Below are positions 8,717-17,279 of a stretch of DNA of 64,000 nt, piece after piece (positions within the stretch are counted from its first letter, which is position 1; each line of letters begins with the position of its first letter). The translations under genes were made by a program, and so were the position numbers. The notes under the pieces are model-generated. The model worked only from the letters and a program-made list of their open reading frames with translations. It did not search any database and was not told the origin of the DNA. The DNA is from Arthrobacter sp. ok362 (GTDB lineage Bacteria > Actinomycetota > Actinomycetes > Actinomycetales > Micrococcaceae): assembly GCF_900102785.1 (NCBI RefSeq), contig NZ_FNGC01000011.1:62001-126000 (forward strand), read 5' to 3'.

Positions 8717-11700
8717 ACAGGCCCGCCAGGTCCTCCGCCGTCAGTGCGGAGCCGGTGAGCGCGTCGCCTTCCATGACGTCGGCGAAGAGCTGGGATTTCT
8801 TGGCCTTGAGCGCCATGACCTTCTCCTCGATCGTGTCCTTGGCGACGAGGCGGTAGACCATGACGTTCCGGGCCTGGCCGATCCGGTGGGTCCGGTCCAC
8901 GGCCTGGGCCTCCGACGCCGGATTCCACCAGGGGTCCAGCAGGAACACGTAGTCGGCCTCGGTCAGGTTCAGCCCGAAGCCGCCGGCCTTGAGGCTGATG
9001 AGGAACACCGGCGCGGCGCCGTTCTTGAACTCGTTCACGACGTCGGTGCGGTTGCGTGTGCCGCCGTCGAGGTAGCAGAACTCGATGTTCTCCTCAACGA
9101 GCCGCTCCCGGACCTTGCCAAGGAAGCCGGTGAACTGGCTGAAGATCAGGGCCCGGTGTCCTTCGGCCACCAGGTCCGCGAGCTGCTCGAACAGGACATC
9201 GAGCTTGCTGGAGCGCACTCCGGACAGCGAAGGGTCGATCAGCGAGGGATCCAGGCTCAGCTGCCGGAGCAGGGTCAGCGACTGGAAGATGGTGAACCGG
9301 TTCTTGTTGACGTCCTCGATCAGGCCCAGGATCTTTTGGCGCTCCCGCTGCAGGTGCGTCTGGTACACCTTCTGGTGCCGCGGATTCAGCACGACTTCCA
9401 GGATCTGCTCCTGCTTGGGCGGCAGATCCCGGATGACCTGCTCCTTGGTGCGCCGCATCATGAGCGGCCGGACCCGCCGCCGGAGCTTGTCCAGCTGCCC
9501 CTTGTCGCCGTTCTTTTCCACCGGCTTCTGGTAGTACTCGGCGAACCGTTTGGGGCTGGCAAAGAGCCCCGGGGCCACGATCGAGGTCAGCGCCCAGAAC
9601 TCCATCAGGTTGTTCTCCAGCGGGGTGCCCGTGATGGCGAGTTTGAAGGCGGCAGGCAGTTTGCGGGCGCACTGGTAAGCCTTGGACTGGTGGTTCTTGA
9701 CGAACTGCGCCTCGTCCAGGACCAGGCCGGCCCAGGTCTGGGAGGCGTAGGCCTCGTAGTCGATCCGGAACAGGGCGTAGGAGGTGATGATGATGTCCGC
9801 GCCGGCCATCGCCTCGGCCGGGTGCGAGCCGCTCTTGGCGAAGGTTTCGCCGATGGCGCGCACGCTCAGCCCCGGCGCGAACCGTGCCGTCTCCGCCTCC
9901 CAGTTGCCCACCACACTGGTGGGGGCGACGACGAGGAACGGGGCGGCCCCGTCAGCGGGGCCTGCCGCGGATGCGGCGGCGGAGGGTGCCTCGGCCGGGT
10001 CGGCAGAGGGGGCAGCGGTCCCGGCAGCGGCGACTTTTGCGGCGCAGATCAGTGCCAGAGCCTGCACCGTCTTACCCAGGCCCATGTCGTCGGCCAGCAC
10101 ACCGCCGAGGCCGTGGCGGTACAGGAAGCTCAGCCAGTTGAAGCCCTCCAGCTGGTAGGGGCGCAGCTCGGCGTTCAGGGTCCCGGGCAGGGGAAGGCCC
10201 TTGATGCCGCCTTCGAGCAGGCCTCCCACGGACTCGCGCCACGCGGCGGCCTGTTCCTCAACGATGCCGAGGTGCGCTAGTTCGTCCCACAGCCCGGCCT
10301 GGAAGCGGCTGATCTGCAGCGGAGCGTCCTTGTCGCCGGGGTTGTCCTGCAGGGAGCGGGCCTCGTCGATCAGCGCCCGCAGCTGGTGCAGCTCCGGCAG
10401 GTCCAGCGAGAAGTACGCCCCGCTGGGCAGCAGCATGCGGGTCTGGCCGGCGGCGAGGGCCGAAAACAGCGCCGCGAAGGAAACCGGCTGGCCCTCCAGG
10501 GTGATGACGATGCCCAGATCGAACCAGTCGCGGCTGTCCGTCGCCTTCGTGGAGATCGCCACCACCGGGGCTTCTTCGGCTTCGCGGTAGTCCGCAATCT
10601 CGCCGGACGTATCCACGGAGACATCGGGGAGGTCGCGGAGCCGCGGAAGCACGTCCTCGGTGAAGGCGAGCGTGTCCAGTCCGGCCAGTTCTGCCGTGGC
10701 TGCCAGGCGTGGCGTGCCCCAGCCGCCGGTCGCGGATTCGCCCAGGGCCGGCACCACGTCCCAGGGCTGCCCGACCCCCTCAAGGATGCGCGCCTCGGCG
10801 GGGTCGTCCCGGTAGCCGTGATCGCCCGGATGCCGCCACAGCGGCTGCGCCGTGACGTGGTTCCCCGACGTGTAGTGCCATTCCCAATGCAGCCGGACCC
10901 GGTGGTCCGCCCCGTAGTTGGCCAGCAGGGACAGCGTGGGGACCGCAAGCGTGGGCAGTTCCACGGACTCGTCGGAGGCGGTGACCCGGGCGGTCTGCTT
11001 CAGCTTGGGGTAAAAGCCGGTCAGGAAGCGGCTTTCGTCCCGTGCGGGGATGTGCAGGGTGGTCCCGCCCGTGACGAAGGTCAGCAATTCCTCGCTGAGA
11101 CCGCTTTCCAGCGGGGCAAGGGTGATGACGGGGTCGGTGGGGGCGATGCCGGGCAGGGCGTCGCCGTCGGAAGCCAGGAAGATCCCGTGCGCCGGGCGGC
11201 CGATGGTCCCGACCGACGCCGGATCCACCACCTCGCCTTCGACCGTGATGGTCGGCGCGAGCTCGAGCCCGCCGTCCTCCCCGCCGGTGCCGAGCCGCGC
11301 CAGATTCAGCCCGACGGCGGCAGGCTGCTCAACCAGCCGCACCGGCTCGGCGCCGCGGCTGTGGACCAGGGCGACGCCGATCTTCCGGGCCTGGGACAGC
11401 AGGGTCCACAGGTTCTTGCCGGCGTAGGTGTTCAGCCCCAGCCACAGTCCGGTGCCGGCGTGCTGGCGGTTCGCCACGGCGGTGTGCGCGGCGAGGAATT
11501 CCTGCATCCACTCAACATGCGCCTCGTTGCATTCTCGTCGGTAGTTCAGGTAGCTCAGCGTGCTCCAAGAGACGTCGCCGCGGATCCACTTGCCCTTGGC
11601 CCCCATGATGACGGGGCGCGCCTTGAGCTGGCGGACGCTGCGGAGCGGATCGCGGCGGCCTGTATAGGAGAAGTGCGGGGCAGGTTCCTCGACGTCGAAC

Positions 11701-12158
11701 TGGAGTGCCAGCGGGGTGCCGTTGGCGGACGGCGTGATCCCCGGGTGGGCGATCAGAGGGCTAAGGGCCTGCTCCCAGTCAGCCAAGTCCGGCGGCGCGC
11801 TCTGGCGGGATAGCCGAGTGCCCTCGGCCGGGGCCAGCAGCTGCAGCCGGGTGGCCGGGTTGTCTTCGGCCGCGAAGAGCAGGGCCGCCACGTGCTTGCA
11901 GTCCTTGCGGACCGGGCAGCTGCAGACGCCCACGGTGCAGCTCCAGCCGCCCGCCTTCCGGACAAGCTTCGCCGTCGTGGAGTAGGGCACGTCGGAACCG
12001 CCCCGCACCTTGCCCAGCAGCAGGCCTGTGGCGGCATCGAAGGAGATCCCGGAAACGCGGCTCCCCATGGCGTAGGCGAGCCCGGCCGCGAGGGAACGGT
12101 CGTTGATCGCGGGGGTCTGAATCGCCAGTGCCGCACTCTCGTCCGGATGGGATGGCAT
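8706..12158 (-). CDS. SNF2-family DEAD/DEAH helicase with N-terminal SWIM zinc finger
   Basis: 1150-residue ATPase of the bacterial Swi2/Snf2 (HepA-like) group that remodels nucleic-acid-protein complexes. The SWIM motif (CSC...CKH, residues 79-89) lies at the N-terminus, a long middle region follows, then a SNF2_N domain with Walker A DDMGLGKT and Walker B LDEAQ, and a helicase C domain ending in WWNPASEAQAVDRTHRIGQ. The Ala/Pro/Ser insert AADPAEAPSAAASAAGPADG between motifs I and Ia is low-complexity. It stands alone on its strand; exact substrate unknown. Confidence 0.93.
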   Translation of the reverse strand: MPSHPDESAALAIQTPAINDRSLAAGLAYAMGSRVSGISFDAATGLLLGKVRGGSDVPYSTTAKLVRKAGGWSCTVGVCSCPVRKDCKHVAALLFAAEDNPATRLQLLAPAEGTRLSRQSAPPDLADWEQALSPLIAHPGITPSANGTPLALQFDVEEPAPHFSYTGRRDPLRSVRQLKARPVIMGAKGKWIRGDVSWSTLSYLNYRRECNEAHVEWMQEFLAAHTAVANRQHAGTGLWLGLNTYAGKNLWTLLSQARKIGVALVHSRGAEPVRLVEQPAAVGLNLARLGTGGEDGGLELAPTITVEGEVVDPASVGTIGRPAHGIFLASDGDALPGIAPTDPVITLAPLESGLSEELLTFVTGGTTLHIPARDESRFLTGFYPKLKQTARVTASDESVELPTLAVPTLSLLANYGADHRVRLHWEWHYTSGNHVTAQPLWRHPGDHGYRDDPAEARILEGVGQPWDVVPALGESATGGWGTPRLAATAELAGLDTLAFTEDVLPRLRDLPDVSVDTSGEIADYREAEEAPVVAISTKATDSRDWFDLGIVITLEGQPVSFAALFSALAAGQTRMLLPSGAYFSLDLPELHQLRALIDEARSLQDNPGDKDAPLQISRFQAGLWDELAHLGIVEEQAAAWRESVGGLLEGGIKGLPLPGTLNAELRPYQLEGFNWLSFLYRHGLGGVLADDMGLGKTVQALALICAAKVAAAGTAAPSADPAEAPSAAASAAGPADGAAPFLVVAPTSVVGNWEAETARFAPGLSVRAIGETFAKSGSHPAEAMAGADIIITSYALFRIDYEAYASQTWAGLVLDEAQFVKNHQSKAYQCARKLPAAFKLAITGTPLENNLMEFWALTSIVAPGLFASPKRFAEYYQKPVEKNGDKGQLDKLRRRVRPLMMRRTKEQVIRDLPPKQEQILEVVLNPRHQKVYQTHLQRERQKILGLIEDVNKNRFTIFQSLTLLRQLSLDPSLIDPSLSGVRSSKLDVLFEQLADLVAEGHRALIFSQFTGFLGKVRERLVEENIEFCYLDGGTRNRTDVVNEFKNGAAPVFLISLKAGGFGLNLTEADYVFLLDPWWNPASEAQAVDRTHRIGQARNVMVYRLVAKDTIEEKVMALKAKKSQLFADVMEGDALTGSALTAEDLAGLFND

Positions 12159-12354
12159 GTGCGCGCTACTTTCGGCAGGTGGTCATCTGATCCATCTTAC
12201 CGAGCCTTCCGGGACCCCGGAACTTCGCCGGTGGCCGCGGAACCGCCGCCCAAACTTCGCCTGACGTTCAACTGGGGCTCGGCTGCCCGCCGCGAAGACG
12301 GACCTACCGTGGAGAGGTCCGGAGCATCAGCAGTGCCAGCAGTAAGGATTCCGC

Positions 12355-13284
12355 ATGACCAACGGTGAGCCCACCACCCAGTCCGCCCACAGCTACCCGA
12401 CGGTGCTGACCACAGAAAGCCTCAAAGGCGGAAACGAGGACGTTGTCGACACCAACGTCAACGTGGTCAACGCCATGTTCGAGGAGTTGCTGGATGCGGA
12501 GGAGATCTCCCCGGCCGCGCTGCGCAGCTACTTCGTGGACTTCTACCTGACGCAGGCGCTGGCCGGCGGCTTCGCGCAGTATGTGTTCACCGCGCCCGAA
12601 CGCGAGGAAGTCGATCCCTACGTCCGGGAAGGCCTGGCGGCCATGGGTGCCGCCGCGCACCTGGACCTCTTCAACCGCACGGTGGCCGCCTTCGGCGCGC
12701 TGACCGACACCGACGTCGACACCTACCTCGACGGCGGCAGCGGCTGGACCGCCGGAGGCGGCACAGAGGAAGACGAACCTGGGGACGGAGTCTCCGACGC
12801 CGTTCGTCGCATTGAAGAACTGGATGGGGAATTCGAATCGATCCTCCAAACGGAGGACATCGCGGCCCTGAACGCCGCCTGGCTGCGCGGCCAGGCGGAC
12901 CTGCTGCTCCTTGCCGACGACGACCTCGACGCCCACATTGCCGGGCGGGTGGCTCGGATTTCCGACCTCGCGGAGCGCCAGGCGGCAGCCGCCGAGGAAG
13001 CCCTCCTGGACGCGCCGGAGTTCGAACAGATCATCCAGGAGCTATGCGACATTGCCGGCCACAGCCTGGAGCGGATCACGATGGGCGATCCCAACTACGA
13101 GCACAACGGGGAGACCACCTTGGCCTGGCACTTCACCACCGAACAGGGCGAATTCCTCATGCTGGAGGACGACGACGAGGCCTGCATGCTCAACCCCCGG
13201 ACCCAGGAAATCCTCGCCGCCGTGGAGTTTGAAGAAGCAGCGGAGTTCGAAGAAGCAGCGGAGTTCGAAGAAGCCGGCGCCTAA
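12355..13284 (+). CDS. DUF4375/DMP19-like acidic protein
   Basis: 309-residue very acidic cytoplasmic protein. Residues about 35-120 (LRSYFVDFYLTQALAGGFAQ and surrounding helices) resemble the DMP19-like DUF4375 fold, whose founding member is a DNA mimic; I infer this from the GGFAQY pattern only. The C-terminus carries a tandem repeat of EFEEAA three times, encoded by near-identical 18-bp units, which suggests recent slippage. AAGGA stands 6 nt before the ATG. Function unknown. Confidence 0.7.
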   Translation: MTNGEPTTQSAHSYPTVLTTESLKGGNEDVVDTNVNVVNAMFEELLDAEEISPAALRSYFVDFYLTQALAGGFAQYVFTAPEREEVDPYVREGLAAMGAAAHLDLFNRTVAAFGALTDTDVDTYLDGGSGWTAGGGTEEDEPGDGVSDAVRRIEELDGEFESILQTEDIAALNAAWLRGQADLLLLADDDLDAHIAGRVARISDLAERQAAAAEEALLDAPEFEQIIQELCDIAGHSLERITMGDPNYEHNGETTLAWHFTTEQGEFLMLEDDDEACMLNPRTQEILAAVEFEEAAEFEEAAEFEEAGA

Positions 13285-13301
13285 GCGGCCCTCCCGATAG
13301 C

Positions 13302-13333
13302 CCGGCGCCTGCCCCCCAAAAAGCAGGCGCCGG
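13302..13333. terminator. Bidirectional terminator hairpin
   Basis: Perfect 11-bp stem CCGGCGCCTGC / GCAGGCGCCGG with a C/A-rich 10-nt loop, between convergent genes ending at 13284 and 13358. No clear U-tract. Confidence 0.65.
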
Positions 13334-13357
13334 CGGTAGCGGCGGTTTCGGTCCCTC

Positions 13358-13897
13358 CTAGTAGCCGCCCGCCGCGGGCTTGATCATCTCGCCGGAGGGT
13401 GCGACGAGGTACCAGAGCCCGCCGACGCCCTGGCCCATGATGTCTCCAGCGGCCTTGTCCTTGGCGTTGTAGTAGACAGGCATCCCGTTGATGGTCACCT
13501 GCATCTTTCCGTCAGCCGTGGGAATAGTTCCGACCTTGCCGGTGACGCCGTTAACGGTGGGAGTCGCCGTCGTCGTGGTGACCGGGGGCCACATCACCAG
13601 GCAGTCGGCGGTGCAGGCGCTTGTCCCGGAGTCCTTCGTGTCCTTGGTGAAGTAATAGACGCTCAGTCCTTGGTCGGCCACCACGATCTGGCCCGCCGTG
13701 GACTGGCCCACCGAGAGCGCGGCAGCGGCCATGGAGGTAGATGCCGAACCCGCCGGCGCGCTGGACGAGGTCTCTGCGGGAGTGGAGGTGGCTGGCGCTG
13801 CGGATGTCGGCGTCGTTGTGGTCGCTCCGCCGCCGCAGCCGGACAGTAGCGCGGCGAGGGCGAAGGCGGACAAGCCAATGCTGAGGTGCTTTTTCAA
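13358..13897 (-). CDS. COG4315-type secreted repeat lipoprotein
   Basis: 179-residue predicted lipoprotein: signal peptide with lipobox LSGC (Cys21), a Thr/Ser/Ala/Pro-rich linker to about residue 60, then the PF03640-like module seen as GLSVYYFTKDTKDSGTSACT followed by CLVMWPPV, and a partial second unit ending in GLWYLVAPSG. Such proteins sit on the outer face of the membrane; their biochemical role is poorly known. It is divergent from an ECF sigma/anti-sigma pair, 186 bp apart, so it may belong to that regulon. Confidence 0.85.
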   Translation of the reverse strand: MKKHLSIGLSAFALAALLSGCGGGATTTTPTSAAPATSTPAETSSSAPAGSASTSMAAAALSVGQSTAGQIVVADQGLSVYYFTKDTKDSGTSACTADCLVMWPPVTTTTATPTVNGVTGKVGTIPTADGKMQVTINGMPVYYNAKDKAAGDIMGQGVGGLWYLVAPSGEMIKPAAGGY

Positions 13898-14083
13898 TGC
13901 TGCTCCTAGGCTCGAGCCAGCCCAACTCGGAGGCCGGCGCTACCCGATACGACGCAATGGAGCGCTGAATGGTTCATGGCGGTGCTGATTGGTTCTTGTC
14001 GGGGCTGTCCTGGTGCACACTGAACTATTGGGTCCGCCCGTACGTCATACAGGGGCAGAACAAGAACTCCCGGGAGGTGGGAA

Positions 14084-14584
14084 ATGCCGCTGGACGAAGA
14101 CGTCGTGGCTGCGATTTACCGCGACCATGGGACGGCCTTGAAGCGCTTCGTCCTCAGCGCCTCCCGGGATCCGCAGCTCGCCGACGACGTCGTCCAGGAA
14201 ACCGTGCTGCGGGTCTGGCAGCAGGCGCCGCAAATCACCGGCAGCCTGCGCAGTTACCTGTTCCGGACGGCCCGCAACATCATGATCGACAACTACCGCA
14301 AGGCCCAGCGGCGCCCGCAGGAAGCCGGGGAACGCGATGTCGCTGACCTCGTGGGCGGCGCCGGACGCATCGATGACCTGCTCAACAAGGTCCTGATGGA
14401 GGAGGCTCTGCTGCGGCTCACTGCGGAGCACCGCGAAGTCCTTGTCGCGCTCCACTACCGCCGCTACACAGTCCAGGAGGCATCCGCCCAATTGAAGATC
14501 CCCAGCGGCACGGTGAAGTCCCGGGCGTTCTACGCCGTGCGGGCCCTTCGGGCGATCCTCGACGAAATGGGGGTGCAGCGGTGA
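14084..14584 (+). CDS. ECF-type RNA polymerase sigma factor
   Basis: 166-residue sigma factor with region 2 (LADDVVQETVLRVWQ, residues 28-42, and FRTARNIMIDNYRK) and region 4 (REVLVALHYRRYTVQEASAQ, followed by a helix-turn-helix). It lacks regions 1 and 3, as ECF sigmas do. GGAGG lies 6 nt before the ATG. It overlaps the next gene by 4 bp and is probably held inactive by that gene's product. The stimulus is not apparent. Confidence 0.93.
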   Translation: MPLDEDVVAAIYRDHGTALKRFVLSASRDPQLADDVVQETVLRVWQQAPQITGSLRSYLFRTARNIMIDNYRKAQRRPQEAGERDVADLVGGAGRIDDLLNKVLMEEALLRLTAEHREVLVALHYRRYTVQEASAQLKIPSGTVKSRAFYAVRALRAILDEMGVQR

Positions 14585-15264
14585 ACGGGACTGAGCTGCA
14601 TCAACTCCTCGGCGCGTATTTGCTCGGCGGGCTGGAGCCGGCCGAGGCCGCAGCCTTCGAACAGCACCTTGCCGTGTGTGCCGACTGCCGCCAGGAGCTG
14701 GACGAACTTGCGAGCCTCCCTGCGCTGCTCGACGCGATCCCCGTGTCCGACGCCGTCGTGCTGACCGCGGCGGCTGCGGCCGCCCGCGAGCGGACGCTTG
14801 GGCCGCCGGAACCGGTACCCGTCCCGCGCCGGCTCCTGGACGAGCTCGCCGCCCGCCGCCGGAAAGTGCGGCGCCGGTGGGCGGCGGCGGTGGCCGCAGC
14901 CGCCGCCGCGTCCCTGGCGCTGGGGATCATGGCCGGTCCGTTGCTGAACCAACCCGCCAAACCGGACGCGAGCTATTCCGTTGCGGCCAGCAGCGGGCTG
15001 CAGGTCACGGTGGGGCTGGTCAAGAAAACGTGGGGCACCGAGCTGGCGGTGGACGGCCGCAGCCTGCCCGTCGCCGGTACCCTCTCGCTCTGGGTGACGG
15101 ACCGTGACGGCGGCGTGGACCGCGCCTGCGCGTGGACGGCCACTCCCACCGGCAGGGTCCGGATTACCGGGGCGACGCCGGTGCAGCTGACCAGGATCGC
15201 CAGTGTCGAGATGCGCGACGCGCAGCAGCAGACCGTAGCTGTTATCGCCGTGCCGCAGGGTTAG
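14581..15264 (+). CDS. Anti-sigma factor (zinc-finger, RskA-like)
   Basis: 227-residue membrane protein. The N-terminal zf-HC2/ZAS motif is FEQHLAVCADC (H-x3-C-x2-C, about residues 22-32). One transmembrane helix (AAAVAAAAAASLALGIMAGP) follows near residue 105, then an extracytoplasmic domain resembling RskA. The GTG start overlaps the sigma factor stop (GTGA), which indicates translational coupling and a stoichiometric partner. By family it binds the sigma factor and releases it after regulated proteolysis. Confidence 0.9.
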   Translation: MNGTELHQLLGAYLLGGLEPAEAAAFEQHLAVCADCRQELDELASLPALLDAIPVSDAVVLTAAAAAARERTLGPPEPVPVPRRLLDELAARRRKVRRRWAAAVAAAAAASLALGIMAGPLLNQPAKPDASYSVAASSGLQVTVGLVKKTWGTELAVDGRSLPVAGTLSLWVTDRDGGVDRACAWTATPTGRVRITGATPVQLTRIASVEMRDAQQQTVAVIAVPQG

Positions 15265-15319
15265 CCCACACCTTGCGGCACGGCGGTCAGGCCGGTCCGG
15301 CCCAACAGTCTGGGCGAGC

Positions 15320-16126
15320 CTACATCTTCGCGAGCCTGGCCCGCACCGCCATGTAGATGCCGTAGCAGATCAGCCCGATGCCCACTGCGGCCAGCAAATA
15401 CACGCCGAACGGCTGCTCCCGCAGCGCCTTCAGGCTGCCGTCGAGCCCGGTTGACTCCTCGGGGTGTGCCGTCACAGTGGCGATGATGATGAGCAGGCCC
15501 ACCAGCAGCAGGGCGAAGCCCTTGGCGATGTAGCCCACCATGCCGATGACCGTCACTGCGGTGCGCGCCTGCGGCTGGGAGGGCATGCGCAGGTTCTTGA
15601 TGAAGGACTTCTTGAAGCCGCGGATGCCGTAGATGATCCCCGTGACGGCTACCGCGGCGCCGATGATCACGAGGAGCGCAACGCCGCCCGGTGCCTTCAT
15701 GAGGTTTACGGTCATATCGGAAGTTGACTCGCGGTTGTTGGAGCCGGCCCCGGTGGCGACCGACGCGAGCGTCAGGGCGAACGCGGCGTACACCACTGCC
15801 TGCAGGGCTGCCTTGAGTTTCTTGCCGACCTTTTTCTTGGTCGGCAGGTGATTGAAGTCGAAGATGGCGTCGGACGTCTGCCAGATGGCCAGCGCAACGC
15901 AGGCGGCAAAGGCGGTCCAGAGCAGCAACGGCCCGGCCGGCTGCACGGCGAGCTCTTCCACCGCGCCGCTGACATCGGCCTGGCCCTTGCCACCCATGGC
16001 AAGCCGGATCGCGACCAGCCCGATGAGGAAGTGCAACAGCCCAGACACAGCGAATCCGGCCCGTGCCGCGATTTCGAGGGGCTTCGAATTGGTGACGTCC
16101 TCGGCGACGTCAGCGGCGTCCTTCAT
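15320..16126 (-). CDS. DUF1206 membrane protein
   Basis: 268-residue integral membrane protein with six hydrophobic helices arranged as three repeated pairs, each beginning with a G(F/Y)xxxGxxx pattern (ARAGFAVSGLLHFLIG; AALQAVVYAAFALTLA; GMVGYIAKGFALLLVG). This threefold repeat is the DUF1206 signature. Function of the family is unknown. No operon partner on its strand. Confidence 0.88.
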   Translation of the reverse strand: MKDAADVAEDVTNSKPLEIAARAGFAVSGLLHFLIGLVAIRLAMGGKGQADVSGAVEELAVQPAGPLLLWTAFAACVALAIWQTSDAIFDFNHLPTKKKVGKKLKAALQAVVYAAFALTLASVATGAGSNNRESTSDMTVNLMKAPGGVALLVIIGAAVAVTGIIYGIRGFKKSFIKNLRMPSQPQARTAVTVIGMVGYIAKGFALLLVGLLIIIATVTAHPEESTGLDGSLKALREQPFGVYLLAAVGIGLICYGIYMAVRARLAKM

Positions 16127-16229
16127 TTCTCGTTTGATGATCGTGTCCTTAGTGCTACCCAGCGCGGTTCGTTCCGTTATCGTGTCACGCGAAGCCGCTC
16201 AGGAACAGATGCCCGCGGACCCGGGGTGC

Positions 16230-17186
16230 CTAAATTCTGCGGTAGCTGAGGTCGAAGATCAGGCGCCCGGCCTCGTGCGCCTTGTTCTCGAAGCTGGTCA
16301 GAATCCGGCCCTCAAACCGCGGCGCCCAGCCGCCGGTCCCGTCGACGCCCTCGTTGGGTCCGGTGTGTTCGGTGCTGACCGGCGCCCGGCCTTCCTTGAC
16401 GGGCGCGCCGCCCACGCGGGACTCGACGCCGGATTCCCACACCTGGGTCAGGGGGCTGTCCGCACCGGCGCGCTCGCCCTCGTGCAGATTCTCGAACTCC
16501 GCGGAGCCCGCCATGACCTCGCGGACGTGAACGGCGTAGTTGGACCAGTCGGTCGCGATCCGGAAGATGCCGCCGGGTTTGATGGCCTGGGCGGCGAGAT
16601 CCACGAAGGCCGGCTGAATGAGGCGGCGCTTGTGGTGCCGGGACTTGTGCCACGGATCCGGGAAGAACACCCATAGTTCCGTGACGGAGCCGGCCGGGAG
16701 CATGGTCGCGAGCACCTCGGGGGCGTTCGCCTCCACCACCCGCACGTTGCTCAGTTTGCGGCTGTTGATCTTGATCAAAGTGTTGGCCAAGCCGGGGGTG
16801 TAAACCTCCACGGCCAGGAAGTCCTTGTCGGGGTTTTCCTCCGCGGCGTGGCACACGGCGTCGCCCAGGCCGGAGCCGATCTCCACAACCAGCGGAGCCG
16901 TCCGGCCGAACTCGGCGTCCGCGTCGAACACGTAGTCCGGGTGCACGGAGGTGTTGGCGATATGACGGGGGACCTCAACCGCCCACCGGTCCGCGTGCTC
17001 CTCCCAGGCGGCCTGGCGGCGGCCCTGCAGGCGCGTGCCGCGGCGCACGAAGCTCACCGGACGGCCTCCGTACGTGCCGAACGAGGCCTGGCTGCCGGGG
17101 GTCACGGGGCGCGGCAGCCGGGTCTCTTCAGGGGCGCCGGACTCCGGGTCTGCCGGCGTGCCGGGGGATTCTGGGAATTCGCTCAT
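16230..17186 (-). CDS. trmB: tRNA (guanine-N7-)-methyltransferase
   Basis: 318-residue SAM-dependent enzyme that forms m7G46 in the tRNA variable loop. The SAM site is VVEIGSGLGDAVCHAA, followed by acidic AVEVYTPGLA. The diagnostic VFFPDPWHKSRHHKRRL and the C-terminal DWSNYAVHVREVM are TrmB hallmarks. An N-terminal extension of about 60 residues and an insert near the C-terminus (APVKEGRAPVSTEH region) make it longer than the 220-240 residues usual in other phyla. The ATG at 17186 directly follows GGAGGGG, a tight spacing, so a slightly later start is possible. Confidence 0.93.
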   Translation of the reverse strand: MSEFPESPGTPADPESGAPEETRLPRPVTPGSQASFGTYGGRPVSFVRRGTRLQGRRQAAWEEHADRWAVEVPRHIANTSVHPDYVFDADAEFGRTAPLVVEIGSGLGDAVCHAAEENPDKDFLAVEVYTPGLANTLIKINSRKLSNVRVVEANAPEVLATMLPAGSVTELWVFFPDPWHKSRHHKRRLIQPAFVDLAAQAIKPGGIFRIATDWSNYAVHVREVMAGSAEFENLHEGERAGADSPLTQVWESGVESRVGGAPVKEGRAPVSTEHTGPNEGVDGTGGWAPRFEGRILTSFENKAHEAGRLIFDLSYRRI

Positions 17187-17279
17187 CCCCTCCAGAATAG
17201 TTGAGTTTGCAGGGCCGGAGCGTCCCGGGGGATCCCGCGGCCGCCCGGCGGGGAGGCTGCGGGGCGGGCGACTGCAAGA

